64,000 bases of DNA from Halosimplex halobium (lineage in GTDB: Archaea > Halobacteriota > Halobacteria > Halobacteriales > Haloarculaceae). Numbering within the stretch: the first letter of the stretch is position 1; every line of letters begins with the position of its first letter. Positions 23,077 to 31,714 of the stretch are shown here, piece after piece. Where the stretch lies: contig NZ_JBLKNX010000022.1 in the NCBI RefSeq assembly GCF_051414055.1, positions 1-64,000 on the forward strand, in the 5' to 3' direction. Position numbers and translations under genes: made by a program. The notes beneath the pieces were generated by a model that searched no databases, was not told the DNA's origin, and saw only the letters and a list, made by a program, of their open reading frames with translations.

Positions 23077-24291
23077 TCAGTCCGCGGCGCCCGGAACGCC
23101 CGTCTCGCCGTCGATTCCGCGCTCTTCGGGCGTGAGATAACACTGCGGGTCGGGGCCGAACGGGTCGTCGCCGTCGGACAGCGCCCGCAGCCGCGAGGCG
23201 CCCCGGCAGATGTCCTGGTACTGGCAGTCGGCACAGCGGCCGGTGAGGTGCTCCTCGCGTTCGCGCAGCGCGCCCAGCAGCGGGTTCGACTCGTCGGTCC
23301 AGATGTCGCCGAACGGGCGGTCGCGGACGTTGCCCAGCGAGTAGCCCTGCCAGAACTGCGTGAGGTGGACGTTGCCCTGGTAGTCCACGTCCGCGACCCG
23401 CTCGCCCGTCGGGTCGCCGCCGTTCTCCAGGAGGTAGCCGTGGATCCGGTCGGCCATCGCCTCGCCCAGTTCCCGGCGGGCGTACTCGACGAGGTAGCCC
23501 GCGTCGGCGTAGTTACCCACCAGCAGCGTCTCGATCTCGTGGCCGTCGTCGTGGTACTCGCGGGTCAGCTCACAGACCCGGCGGACCGCCTCGCGGCGCT
23601 CGTCGGGGGTCAGGTCCACGTCCTGGATGTCCGCGCCGCGACCGCCGTAGTCGAGGTGGTAGAAACAGAAGCGGTCGACGCCGCGGTCGGCCAGCAGGTC
23701 CACCACGTCCGCCAGGTCGTCGGCGTTGTGGCGGGTGATCGTGTAGCGGAGGCCGGTCTTCAGTCCGGCAGCCTGGGAGGCCTCGATGCCCGCCAGCGCG
23801 CGCTCGAAGGCGCCCTCCTGGCCGCGGAAGGCGTCGTTGCGCTCGGGCATCCCGTCGACGGAGACGCCGACGTACTTGAGTCCCGCCTCGCGGAGTCGTT
23901 CGGCGCGCTCCTCGGTCAGCAGCGTCCCGTTCGTCGAGAGGACGGGGCGAAGCCCGGCGTCACTGGCGTGGGCGACCAGTTCGACCAGGTCCTCCCGGGC
24001 CAGCGGCTCGCCGCCCGAGAAGAGCACCACGGGCGCGCCGAACTCGGCGAGTTCGTCGAGGAACTGCTTGCCCTCCGCGGTGGTCATCTCGCCCGGGGCG
24101 GGTTCCGTCTCGGCGGCCGCGTAGCAGTGGTCGCAGTAGAGGTTGCACTGCTTCGTGCAGTTCCAGACGACAACCGGCCGGCGCTGTTTGCGCTCGCGGA
24201 TCTGCTCTTTCTCGGACTCGTCGGCGGCGTCGTAGCGAAGCCCGTCGCCCTCCGCGTCCAGGTCACAGAGGAGCTTGCTGACCGATATCAC
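23077..24291 (-). CDS. Radical SAM/SPASM protein, AhbC-type (Fe-coproporphyrin synthase-like), 404 aa
   Basis: The [4Fe-4S]-SAM motif is CNLYCDHC (Cys49, 53, 56), preceded by an extra Cys45. LFSGGEPLAREDL, LSTNGTLLT and VGVSVDGMPERND are the usual TIM-barrel strands. The SPASM region near residues 340-390 has CADCQYQDICRG and a final PQCYL. The sequence matches the haloarchaeal group I associate with AhbC (TIGR04347-like), converting 12,18-didecarboxysirohaem to Fe-coproporphyrin III in the sirohaem-dependent haem pathway. The pathway assignment is from memory of the family. ATGA overlap with the upstream partner gene. Confidence 0.75.
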   Translation of the reverse strand: MISVSKLLCDLDAEGDGLRYDAADESEKEQIRERKQRRPVVVWNCTKQCNLYCDHCYAAAETEPAPGEMTTAEGKQFLDELAEFGAPVVLFSGGEPLAREDLVELVAHASDAGLRPVLSTNGTLLTEERAERLREAGLKYVGVSVDGMPERNDAFRGQEGAFERALAGIEASQAAGLKTGLRYTITRHNADDLADVVDLLADRGVDRFCFYHLDYGGRGADIQDVDLTPDERREAVRRVCELTREYHDDGHEIETLLVGNYADAGYLVEYARRELGEAMADRIHGYLLENGGDPTGERVADVDYQGNVHLTQFWQGYSLGNVRDRPFGDIWTDESNPLLGALREREEHLTGRCADCQYQDICRGASRLRALSDGDDPFGPDPQCYLTPEERGIDGETGVPGAAD

Positions 24292-24683
24292 GCGTCCTCA
24301 CCCCTGGCGGGGGTCGCTTCGACCGATCCGTCGGTCGCCCCGGTCGATCCGTCGGTCTCGCCGTCGCCGGCCCGGTCCGAGAGGGCGACGCCGTCGGCGG
24401 CGAACCGCCGGGTCTCGTCGGCGGGGCAGAGCCACAGCGTCTCGGCGCTCCAGCCGAACAGCCGTGCGGCCTGTTCGCGGGCGATCTCGGCCGAGGGGGC
24501 GCTGACGCTGCCGGCGTGGGTCAGGGGCTCGCCGGACTCCTCACGGACGAACAGCTCCCACTCACGGGTCACGTCGCCGCGGGGCGCGTCGACCGTCGCG
24601 TCGAGGGCGCCGTCACCCGGAACAGGGTCGTCAGAGTCGGGGTCGGGGTCGGACATATCGGACGGGACGGACTCGCCCTTCAT
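24288..24683 (-). CDS. rSAM-partnered small protein, Htur_1727 type (PaaB-like), 131 aa
   Basis: Residues 1-38 are acidic linker. Residues 39-90 form a compact domain (EWELFVREESGEPLTHAGSV, then SAPSAEIAREQAARLF and LWLCPADE) that resembles PaaB, the small subunit of phenylacetyl-CoA monooxygenase, and the halobacterial 'Htur_1727 family rSAM-partnered candidate RiPP' group. The tail (92-131) is disordered with DGSTGATDGS repeats. Its stop overlaps the AhbC-type start (ATGA). Whether it is a modified peptide or an enzyme subunit is open. An AAAATACGG TATA-like box lies about 20 bp upstream. Confidence 0.75.
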   Translation of the reverse strand: MKGESVPSDMSDPDPDSDDPVPGDGALDATVDAPRGDVTREWELFVREESGEPLTHAGSVSAPSAEIAREQAARLFGWSAETLWLCPADETRRFAADGVALSDRAGDGETDGSTGATDGSVEATPARGEDA

Positions 24684-24757
24684 ACCGACTCCACCGTATT
24701 TTCAGACACTGGGAACGCGGCCGCCCGCTTAGGTCGAACGGCCCGAACTACGGGGCG

Positions 24758-24853
24758 ATGACCGAGATCCGAACCGATCCGCCGGACGCCGCCGAAGGGC
24801 GGCAGCAACGGGGCCGAGACCGCCCGATAGCTCGCCGACGGGGGTGGCCCTGA
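24758..24853 (+). CDS. 31-aa Arg-rich upstream frame of the second rSAM gene
   Basis: ATG 24758 to TGA 24851-24853, which overlaps the ATG of the next gene as TGATG. The product (MTEIRTDPPDAAEGRQQRGR and more) is Arg-rich. A CTTAGG box about 28 bp upstream suggests transcription starts at its ATG. It could be a coupling leader; no similarity recognised. The 74-bp region between this and the divergent partner gene serves both promoters. Confidence 0.35.
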   Translation: MTEIRTDPPDAAEGRQQRGRDRPIARRRGWP

Positions 24854-25986
24854 TGCGGCCGCCGGTCGACACCGCCGAGCGGCCGCTCGTGCTCATCTGG
24901 GAGGTCACCCAGGCCTGCGAGCTGACCTGTGACCACTGTCGGGCGGACGCCCAGCCGGCCCGCCACCCCGACGAGCTCTCGACGGCCGAGGGGAAGCAGC
25001 TGCTCGACCAGGCGGCCGACTTCGGCGAGCGCCAGCTGGTCGTCCTCTCCGGCGGCGACCCGATGAAACGGCCGGATCTGGTGGAACTGGTCGACCACGG
25101 GACCGACCGGGGGCTGACCGTTTCCCTGACGCCCAGCGGGACGGACGAACTCGACGCCGACGCCATCGGTGACCTGGCCGACGCCGGGCTCAAGCGGATG
25201 GCCCTGAGCGTGGACGGCGCGACGCCCGAGCGCCACGACGCCTTCCGCGGCGAATCGGGGAGCTTCGAGGCGACGATGCGGGCCGCGAGACAGGCCCGGC
25301 AGGCGGGGATCCCGCTGCAGATCAACACCACGGTCTGCGCCGACACCGTCGAGGACCTGCCGGCGATCCGCGACGTGGTAGCCGACCTCGGTGCGGTGCT
25401 GTGGAGCGTGTTCTTCCTCGTCCCGGTCGGCCGCGGGCAGGTGCTCGATCCGATCTCCCCCGACCGTGCCGAGCGGGTCATGGAGTGGCTCGCCGAGGTG
25501 GCCGACGAGGCCCCGTTCGGCCTGAAGACGACGGAGGCGCCCCACTACCGCCGGGTCCGCCGACAGGCGGCCGCCGAGTCCGGGGAGGCCTCGGCGGGGG
25601 AGGCGGGTGACGCCCCCACGGACGACGAGAACCGGCGTGCGAGCGTCCTCGCGGGGGACGGCTTCGCGTTCGTGAGTCACACTGGCGAGGTGTACCCCTC
25701 GGGGTTCCTGCCGAAGTCCGCGGGCACGGTGCCCGGGGACCACGTCGCCGAGGTGTACCGCGACTCCGAACTGTTCACCGCGCTGCGCGACCGCGACGAG
25801 CTGCGCGGAAAGTGCGGCGCCTGTCCGTTCCGGAATGTCTGCGGCGGGAGTCGGTCGCGGGCGTACGCCCACACCGGCGACCCGCTGGCGAGCGACCCGC
25901 TCTGCGGGTACGTCCCGCCGGGCTACGACGGCCCGCTCCCCTGGGACGACGCGGGCGAGGCGGTCCGGGCGGAGGGTCGACCCTGA
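24853..25986 (+). CDS. Radical SAM/SPASM protein, AhbD-type (TIGR04053-like), 377 aa
   Basis: CxxxCxxC is CELTCDHC (Cys22, 26, 29). VVLSGGDPMKRPDL and MALSVDGATPERHD follow. The C-terminal SPASM-type cluster region has CGACPFRNVCGGSRSRAYA and DPLCGY. Residues about 237-265 are a low-complexity Ala/Glu/Asp insertion. The group I know as TIGR04053 includes the last enzyme of the alternative haem pathway (AhbD, coproporphyrin to haem), so it probably works with the divergent AhbC-type protein. A GTG at 24844 is an alternative start; the ATG matches relatives better. Confidence 0.75.
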   Translation: MRPPVDTAERPLVLIWEVTQACELTCDHCRADAQPARHPDELSTAEGKQLLDQAADFGERQLVVLSGGDPMKRPDLVELVDHGTDRGLTVSLTPSGTDELDADAIGDLADAGLKRMALSVDGATPERHDAFRGESGSFEATMRAARQARQAGIPLQINTTVCADTVEDLPAIRDVVADLGAVLWSVFFLVPVGRGQVLDPISPDRAERVMEWLAEVADEAPFGLKTTEAPHYRRVRRQAAAESGEASAGEAGDAPTDDENRRASVLAGDGFAFVSHTGEVYPSGFLPKSAGTVPGDHVAEVYRDSELFTALRDRDELRGKCGACPFRNVCGGSRSRAYAHTGDPLASDPLCGYVPPGYDGPLPWDDAGEAVRAEGRP

Positions 25987-26022
25987 GCGGCCGGGGTAGG
26001 CGCCTGCTCGGCGGACGACCGC

Positions 26023-26036
26023 TCGGATATGTCCGA
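26023..26036. promoter_or_regulatory. TCGGA-TATG-TCCGA palindrome
   Basis: Five-base arms around TATG, 115 bp upstream of the HTH/membrane-protein pair. It has the same TATG centre and spacing as the CGAA-TATG-TTCG sites at 40991 and 50536 but different arm bases. May be a variant of the same operator. Confidence 0.3.
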
Positions 26037-26150
26037 ATCGTGTGACGTATCCGAGGCGTCGGGAGCGGACGCTCTCGGCGGGTCGCGGCCGATCGGGCCG
26101 ATCGTGTGTCGGTGCGATTATAACCGTCGTCGGGTAAGTGGCCGCTAGCA

Positions 26151-26528
26151 ATGGTCCGTGACCCGTTCGCGGACGACGAGGCGCCGGACCTCCAGGAGGT
26201 GCTCGACGCGCTCGACGACCCCGACTGTCGGGCGATCGTCACCGCCCTGGAGGAACCGATGACCGCCAGCGAAATCTCCGAGGCCAGCGACATCCCCCTC
26301 TCGACGACCTACCGGAAGCTCGAACGGCTGGAGGAGGCCCAGCTGCTGTTCGAGGGCACCGAGATCCGCCCCGACGGCCAGCACGCCAGCATCTACGAGG
26401 TCGACTTCGAGGAAGTCGTCATCGCTTTGACCGAGGAGCGAGAGTTCGAAACCGAGATCGCCCGTCGGCCCCGGACGCCGGACCAGCGGCTCGAATCGCT
26501 CTGGTCGGAGGTGCGCAAGGAAACATGA
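26151..26528 (+). CDS. ArsR-like winged-helix regulator, 125 aa
   Basis: One winged helix, residues about 15-75: LDALDDPDCRAIVTALEEPM, SEISEASDIPLSTTYRKLER and ASIYEVDF. The tail is acidic and basic without a known effector domain. This HTH followed by a DUF7521-type membrane protein with 4-bp overlap is a repeated haloarchaeal gene pair; the HTH probably reads a signal passed from the membrane protein. ATG follows a GATTATAACCG TATA-like element by about 30 bp. Confidence 0.88.
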   Translation: MVRDPFADDEAPDLQEVLDALDDPDCRAIVTALEEPMTASEISEASDIPLSTTYRKLERLEEAQLLFEGTEIRPDGQHASIYEVDFEEVVIALTEEREFETEIARRPRTPDQRLESLWSEVRKET

Positions 26529-26866
26529 GCCCACACGCTACACCCGGAACCGTCGTACTCGTCGCGTTGAAGACCATCACGCTCATCCTCGGCGGGATGA
26601 TCACCTACTTTTCCTACAAGGCCTACCGTCGGAGCGGCGCCCAGCCGCTGTGGTATCTCGCGGTCGGGTTCGGGATCGTCACCGCGGGAACGTTCCTGGC
26701 AGGCGCCATCGACCAGGCGATACGCTTCTCGCTGTTCGGCGTGAACGTCCCCTTCTTCGGCGGGAACGTCGACAACCAGACCGTCGCCGACTTCGCGCTC
26801 GCCATCGAGAGCGCGCTGACCGCGGCCGGCTTCGCCGTCATCGTCTACTCGCTGTACTCGGAGTGA
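26525..26866 (+). CDS. DUF7521-type small membrane protein, 113 aa
   Basis: Three predicted membrane helices at about residues 9-30, 44-64 and 88-110. LGGMITYFSYKAYRRSGAQP and YLAVGFGIVTAGTFLAG match the family pattern I know. ATGA overlap with the preceding regulator indicates co-translation. Likely a membrane sensor or anchor for the HTH protein (inference). Confidence 0.8.
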   Translation: MSPHATPGTVVLVALKTITLILGGMITYFSYKAYRRSGAQPLWYLAVGFGIVTAGTFLAGAIDQAIRFSLFGVNVPFFGGNVDNQTVADFALAIESALTAAGFAVIVYSLYSE

Positions 26867-27238
26867 GGCTGTCGGGGCCCGACTTCCGGTCCCGATGTGA
26901 CCGTTTTACTCCCGTGGGAGCGGGTGGCGTGTACATCTGCCCATCCTTGCACTCTCGGACGGAGTGACCACGTCGGCGCCGGGCCGACGAGGTGCCGCGA
27001 CACGTTACATAGGCCGCAGATCCGGTCGCCAGCCATCTCATCTCCCGAACGGCCGTGGACCGTCGATATATTGTATGACGCTATATCGAACGCGGTCGCC
27101 GAGATTTCGAAATCGCTCTCGCATCGCGGGCGTTCACCACGTACGGTTACTCACACCCGGACGGCCCGCCTGGAACCGCCGACCCGCGGCATTTTTGTAC
27201 GATAACTGGAATTATCTCCCCATGGAGTGTGGGATGCG
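26867..27238. other. Gene-free 372-bp intergenic region
   Basis: No convincing coding frame; frames here are Arg-rich and lack family features. CTCCC-GT-GGGAG (26909-26920) just after TTTTA could terminate the upstream pair. AATTATC at about 27210-27216, some 25 bp before the next ATG, is the likely TATA box. AT content rises from about 27060. Confidence 0.5.
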
Positions 27239-27838
27239 ATGTCACTAGCAGAGATTCAGCGACCGACGAGTCGGCGTGAACGATACCGCTTCATGGCCCT
27301 GGCCGCGTCGAAGCCGTTCGCGGTCGGGGCGGTCCTCGTGCCCCTGTTGTTACCCGTGGTGGGGTACCTCTCGGGCGACGTCCGGGTGATGTTCACCGTC
27401 CACCTGTTCCTGGGCGCCTTCTGGTTCGGGACCGCGGTCCTCGGTGCGGTCGTCCTCGGCCCCGTCATGGGGAGCCTCTCCGAGGAGGCGAACGTCGAGT
27501 TCGCCGAGGGGTTCGTCCCGCGGATGAACCTGCTCATGGAGCCGGTCTCGGTCGGGGTCGTCGGATCCGGGATCGGCCTCGCCGGGATGATGGGCCTGTG
27601 GGCGTCGCCGACGCCGTCGCTGTGGGCGGCGCTCGGTCTCGCCGTCGCGCTGCTCGTCCTCGGGTTCGGGCCGCTGCACAAGTTTACGGCGGGCATGTTC
27701 GACGAGATCGCCGCCGAGGACACCGACCACGAGCGACTCGCCGCCCTCAACAGGAAGTACGGCATGCTGAGCATGGTCGAACTGCTGCTCATGGTCGCCA
27801 TCGTCGCGACCATGTCCGGTCTGCGCTGGGGGTTCTGA
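27239..27838 (+). CDS. CopD/DUF2269-like polytopic membrane protein, 199 aa
   Basis: Five predicted membrane helices. His in FTVHLFLGAFWFGTAVLG and LHKFTAGM lie within or near helices, as in haem- or copper-binding CopD/DUF2269-like proteins. N-terminus MSLAEIQRPTSRRERYRFMA is cytoplasmic and basic. The family assignment is tentative. ATG 27239 fits a TATA box (AATTATC) about 25 bp upstream. Single gene, convergent with the alpha-glucosidase. Confidence 0.65.
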   Translation: MSLAEIQRPTSRRERYRFMALAASKPFAVGAVLVPLLLPVVGYLSGDVRVMFTVHLFLGAFWFGTAVLGAVVLGPVMGSLSEEANVEFAEGFVPRMNLLMEPVSVGVVGSGIGLAGMMGLWASPTPSLWAALGLAVALLVLGFGPLHKFTAGMFDEIAAEDTDHERLAALNRKYGMLSMVELLLMVAIVATMSGLRWGF

Positions 27839-27966
27839 CGCGGCTACCGCCGACCCGTCGGGTCGCGGGGTCGCCGACGGAGACAGGGTCCGCGAACAGT
27901 CGGGGGCGCCTGCGATGATCGGGGCGTACTCGACAGGGAAGGGACGAACGGGGCCCGGACGGGAGG

Positions 27967-29658
27967 TCAGTACTCGTAGACGACCGCCTCGAACGGGCGG
28001 AAGGTCGCGCCGACGGGGTCGGCCGGGGGGTCGTCGCAGTTAGCGAGCAGGACCTCGGTGTCGCCCGCGGCGAAATCATCGGGTTCGAAGGTCGCCCGCT
28101 CGTCCGACCAGTTGCAGACGACGAGTCGGCGCTCGCCGTCGAGCGTCCGGTTGAACGCGAAGAACTGGTCGTGGTCGGGGACGAGCGGGTCGTAGTCGCC
28201 GTAGACGAACACGGGGTCGTCGTCCCGGAGGTCGATCAGCCGGCGGTAGTGGTGGAAGACCGACTCGTCGTCGGCGCGGGCGGCCGCGGCGTTGACCTCG
28301 GTGTAGTTGTCGTTGACGGGCAGCCAGGGGTCGCCGTCAGTGAAGCCGGCCCGCTCGTCGTCGCTCCACTGCATCGGCGTGCGGGCGTGGTCGCGGCTGC
28401 GGTAGTTGACCGCCTCGCGCACGTCGTCGAACGAATCGACGGTCCCCGCGTCGAGCATGTCTTCGACGAGGCCGACCGTCATCGCGTCGTCGATCTCTCC
28501 CAGGCTCTCGAACTCGGTGTTGGTCATCCCGAGCTCCTGACCCTGGTAGAGGTAGGGGGTGCCACGCATCGTCAGCAGGAAGGTGGCGATACACTTCGCC
28601 GACCGGCGCCGCTCCGACTCGTCGCCGAACCGCGAGACGATCCGCGGGTGGTCGTGGTTGCCGAGGAAGAGCGCTTCCCAGGCGGGTTCGGCGACCGCCC
28701 GCTGGTTGCGGGTCATCAGCTCCTTGAACTCGGGGAGGCTCCACTCGCCCCAGTTGTCGTCGGTCCAGTCGTCGGCCTGGTCGACGTCGAGGTGGTCGAA
28801 GTGGAACACCATGTCCAGACAGTCGCCCCGCTGGACGAACTCGCGGGCGTCGTCGGCGTCGGCGCCGCCCATCTCCCCGGCGGACATCGCCTCCTCGGGC
28901 ACGACCGCGCCGAGTTCGTCGAGGAACTCGCCCAGCCGCGGGCCGAAGGTGTAGTGCTCCGACCCCAGCGGCCCCTCCTCGTCGGGGTCGCCGTCGGGGT
29001 AGCCCTCGGTCTTCGAGAGGTGGCTGATGGCGTCCATGCGGAAGCCGTCGATCCCCTTCTCGACCCACCAGGAGACGATGTCTTTGACCGCCTCGCGCAC
29101 GTCGGGGTTGCGCCAGTTCAGGTCGGGCTGGTTCTCGTTGAAGACGTGGAGGTACCACGCCTCCCGCTGGTCGTCCCACGACCACGCCGACCCGCCGAAC
29201 AGCGACTCCCAGTTGTTCGGGGGTTCGTCGGGCGACCCCTCGACCCAGTGGTAGTAGTCGGCGTACTCCCCGTCCTCGCGGCGCGAGCGCTGGAACCACT
29301 CGTGTTCGCTGGAGGTGTGGTTGACGACCAGGTCCATGATGAGCTTCATGTCCCGGTCGTGGAGTTCGTCGCGCAGGCGCTCCCAGTCGGCCATGTCGCC
29401 GAACTCCTCGTTGATGGCCCGGTAGTCGCGGATGTCGTAGCCGTTGTCGTGGTTCGGCGAGTCGTAGACGGGCGAGAGCCACACCACGTCGACGCCCAGC
29501 TCGTCGAGGTAGTCGACGCGCTCGGTGATACCGGGGATGTCCCCGACCCCGTCGCCGTCGCTGTCCGCGAAGCTCCGCGGGTAGACCTGATAGACGACTG
29601 CTTCTTTCCACCACTCTCGGTCGATGCGACGCTCCTGTGTCTGTCGCTGCCCTGTCAT
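27967..29658 (-). CDS. GH13 alpha-glucosidase (oligo-1,6-glucosidase type), 563 aa
   Basis: GH13 of the oligosaccharide-hydrolase group. WWKEAVVYQVYPRSFADSDG opens the TIM barrel; DLVVNHTSSEHEWF is region I; GFRMDAIS carries the nucleophile Asp; SAGEMGG the acid/base Glu; LGNHDHPR the third Asp (region IV). The C-terminal beta domain ends ATFRPFEAVVYEY. No signal peptide, so it acts in the cytosol on imported maltooligo- or isomaltooligosaccharides. ATG 29658 overlaps the stop of the upstream paralogue (ATGA). Confidence 0.95.
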   Translation of the reverse strand: MTGQRQTQERRIDREWWKEAVVYQVYPRSFADSDGDGVGDIPGITERVDYLDELGVDVVWLSPVYDSPNHDNGYDIRDYRAINEEFGDMADWERLRDELHDRDMKLIMDLVVNHTSSEHEWFQRSRREDGEYADYYHWVEGSPDEPPNNWESLFGGSAWSWDDQREAWYLHVFNENQPDLNWRNPDVREAVKDIVSWWVEKGIDGFRMDAISHLSKTEGYPDGDPDEEGPLGSEHYTFGPRLGEFLDELGAVVPEEAMSAGEMGGADADDAREFVQRGDCLDMVFHFDHLDVDQADDWTDDNWGEWSLPEFKELMTRNQRAVAEPAWEALFLGNHDHPRIVSRFGDESERRRSAKCIATFLLTMRGTPYLYQGQELGMTNTEFESLGEIDDAMTVGLVEDMLDAGTVDSFDDVREAVNYRSRDHARTPMQWSDDERAGFTDGDPWLPVNDNYTEVNAAAARADDESVFHHYRRLIDLRDDDPVFVYGDYDPLVPDHDQFFAFNRTLDGERRLVVCNWSDERATFEPDDFAAGDTEVLLANCDDPPADPVGATFRPFEAVVYEY

Positions 29659-31454
29659 CGTTCTCCGTTCGTCGTGTCGTCGGTCGGTCGGCCGGTGGTC
29701 GCTGTGTCTGTGGTCGCTACGTCTGTGCTCGCCGCGTCGGCCTCCGGGTCGTCGAGCGGCGGCGTCAGGTAGACCCGCGCCTCCCACGGGCCGAGGTCGA
29801 GTGTCCGTCCCGGGAGTTCGGGAGCGTCGTCGTTGGCGAGCGCGAGTTCGAGGCCGTCGACGGTCACGCCGTCGGGTACCTCGAAGGTCGTCGGCCCGTC
29901 GTCGAAGTTGAGGACGACGAGCGCGCGCTCGGCGGGTCCGTCACCCTCGCCCGCGAGCGTGCGGGTGTACGCGAAAATGTCCGGGTGGTCGGGGGCGAGC
30001 AGTTCGAAGTCCCCGTAGACCAGCAGGTCGCGGTCCCGGAGCGCGACCAGGTCGCGGTAGTAGTGCAACACCGAGTCGGGGTCGGCGCGGGCCCGTTCGA
30101 CGTTGACCTCGGTGTAGTTGGGGTTGACGCCGATCCACGGGTCGCCGTCGGTGAAGCCGGCCGCTTCTTCGTCGGCCCACTGCATCGGCGTGCGGGCGTT
30201 GTCGCGGCTCATCGCCTCGACGGCCTCGCGCACGTCCTCGTAGGCGTCAGCGTGGCCGTCCTCGTCGTCGACCGCCGACGCGACGTAGTTGCGCGCCTCC
30301 ACGTCCCGGAGGTCCTCGCGGGACTCGAAGGGCGCGTTCGTCATCCCGATCTCCTCGCCCTGGTAGACGAACGGCGTGCCGCCGAGGGTGTGGGTGAGCG
30401 TCCCCAGCAGCTTCGCGGACTTCCGGCGGTACTCGCCGTCGTCGCCGAACCGCGAGACCATGCGGGGCTGGTCGTGGTTGTTCAGGTACAGCGAGTTCCA
30501 GCCCTCGTCGACCAGTCCCTCCTGCCACTTCGCGAGGATCTCCTTGAATTCGACCAGATCCGGGTCGTCGGCGTCCCACTTCGAGTCGCCGTGGTCGAAG
30601 GTGACGTGCTCGAACTGGAAGAGCATCGAGAGCCCGTCCCCGTCCGCGCCGACGTACTCGCGGGCGTCGTCGACGGAGACGCCGGGCGTCTCGCCGACGG
30701 CCAGGATCTCCTCGTCGTCGAGCACCTCGTCGACCATCTCGCCGACGTACTCGTGGACCCGCGGGCCGTTCATGAAGTGCTCCGCGCCGCCGGAGTCACC
30801 GCCGTCGGGGTAGCCCGCCGCCTTGGAGATCATGTTGATCACGTCCATGCGGAAGCCGTCGATGCCGCGGTCGAGCCACCACGCCATCATGTCGTAGACC
30901 GACTCGCGCACGTCGGGATTGGCCCAGTCGAGGTCGGGCTGTTTCTCGTCGAAGAGGTGGAGGTACCACGCCTCCCGTTCGTCGTCGTAGGACCACGCGG
31001 GGCCGCCGAACACCGACTGCCAGTCGTTGGGCGGTTCGTCGGGCGACCCCTCGACCCAGTGGTAGTAGTCGGCGTGCTCGCCCTCGCCGCGGCGCGAGCG
31101 CTGGAACCACTCGTGCTCGTCGGATGTGTGGTTGACCACGAGGTCCATGATCAGACGAATCCCTCGTTCGTGGAGTTCGTCGCGCAGGCGCTCCCAGTCG
31201 CTCATGTCGCCGTAGGCGTCGTCGATGGCCCGGTAGTCGGCGATGTCGTAGCCGTTGTCGGCCTGCGGGGAGGCGTAGACGGGGTTGAGCCAGACGGCGT
31301 CGACGCCCAACTCCGCCAGGTAGTCGACGCGGTCGATCAGGCCCGGCAGGTCGCCGACCCCGTCGCCGTCGCTGTCGGCGAAACTCTTCGGGTAGACCTG
31401 GTAGACGACCGCCTCCTTCCACCAGACCCGCTCGTCGTCGGCGACGCCGCTCAT
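29655..31454 (-). CDS. GH13 alpha-glucosidase paralogue, 599 aa
   Basis: Close paralogue of the downstream gene: WWKEAVVYQVYPKSFADSDG, DLVVNHTSDEHEWF, GFRMDVINMISK (nucleophile Asp), AVGETPG (acid/base Glu) and LNNHDQPR. It carries an extra Thr/Asp-rich tail of about 35 residues. The two likely arose by tandem duplication and may differ in linkage or chain-length preference. Cytosolic. Divergent from the ABC transporter with 260 bp between starts; a CTTATCACG TATA-like box lies about 90 bp upstream, so some leader is possible. Confidence 0.95.
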   Translation of the reverse strand: MSGVADDERVWWKEAVVYQVYPKSFADSDGDGVGDLPGLIDRVDYLAELGVDAVWLNPVYASPQADNGYDIADYRAIDDAYGDMSDWERLRDELHERGIRLIMDLVVNHTSDEHEWFQRSRRGEGEHADYYHWVEGSPDEPPNDWQSVFGGPAWSYDDEREAWYLHLFDEKQPDLDWANPDVRESVYDMMAWWLDRGIDGFRMDVINMISKAAGYPDGGDSGGAEHFMNGPRVHEYVGEMVDEVLDDEEILAVGETPGVSVDDAREYVGADGDGLSMLFQFEHVTFDHGDSKWDADDPDLVEFKEILAKWQEGLVDEGWNSLYLNNHDQPRMVSRFGDDGEYRRKSAKLLGTLTHTLGGTPFVYQGEEIGMTNAPFESREDLRDVEARNYVASAVDDEDGHADAYEDVREAVEAMSRDNARTPMQWADEEAAGFTDGDPWIGVNPNYTEVNVERARADPDSVLHYYRDLVALRDRDLLVYGDFELLAPDHPDIFAYTRTLAGEGDGPAERALVVLNFDDGPTTFEVPDGVTVDGLELALANDDAPELPGRTLDLGPWEARVYLTPPLDDPEADAASTDVATTDTATTGRPTDDTTNGER

Positions 31455-31675
31455 CGCCGGTCACCGTCCCGACTGGCCTTCGCAGTCGGCACCGCGGCCC
31501 TCGTGTGGGGCGCGGTACCGTCCCGCTCGCGTCCGGCGATTCGCTTATCACGTCGTATCGCTTGGATGCGTTTCATGGGTCGTGTCCGGAAGTCCGACGC
31601 GGACTTCGCTCGACAAATACTGACTGGAACGACTCACTTAATTCTGGCGAGGATGTTGAAGAACAGATTCAACCA

Positions 31676-31685
31676 AAGTTTTATG
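31676..31685 (+). promoter_or_regulatory. TATA box of the ABC transporter operon
   Basis: AGTTTTATGG, the most AT-rich block before the binding-protein gene, centred about 34 bp upstream of its ATG (31715). The 31455-31714 gap is the shared divergent promoter region; no TrmB-consensus repeat was found in it. Confidence 0.5.
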
Positions 31686-31714
31686 GGCCAGTCTATCATG
31701 GTCTTGAACGAGCG

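Noticed and set aside
26845..27036. 63-aa minus-strand frame with CGLC motif in the 26.9-kb gap
   Set aside because: Single Cys pair, no promoter, no coding bias; overlapping frames in both directions are equally open.
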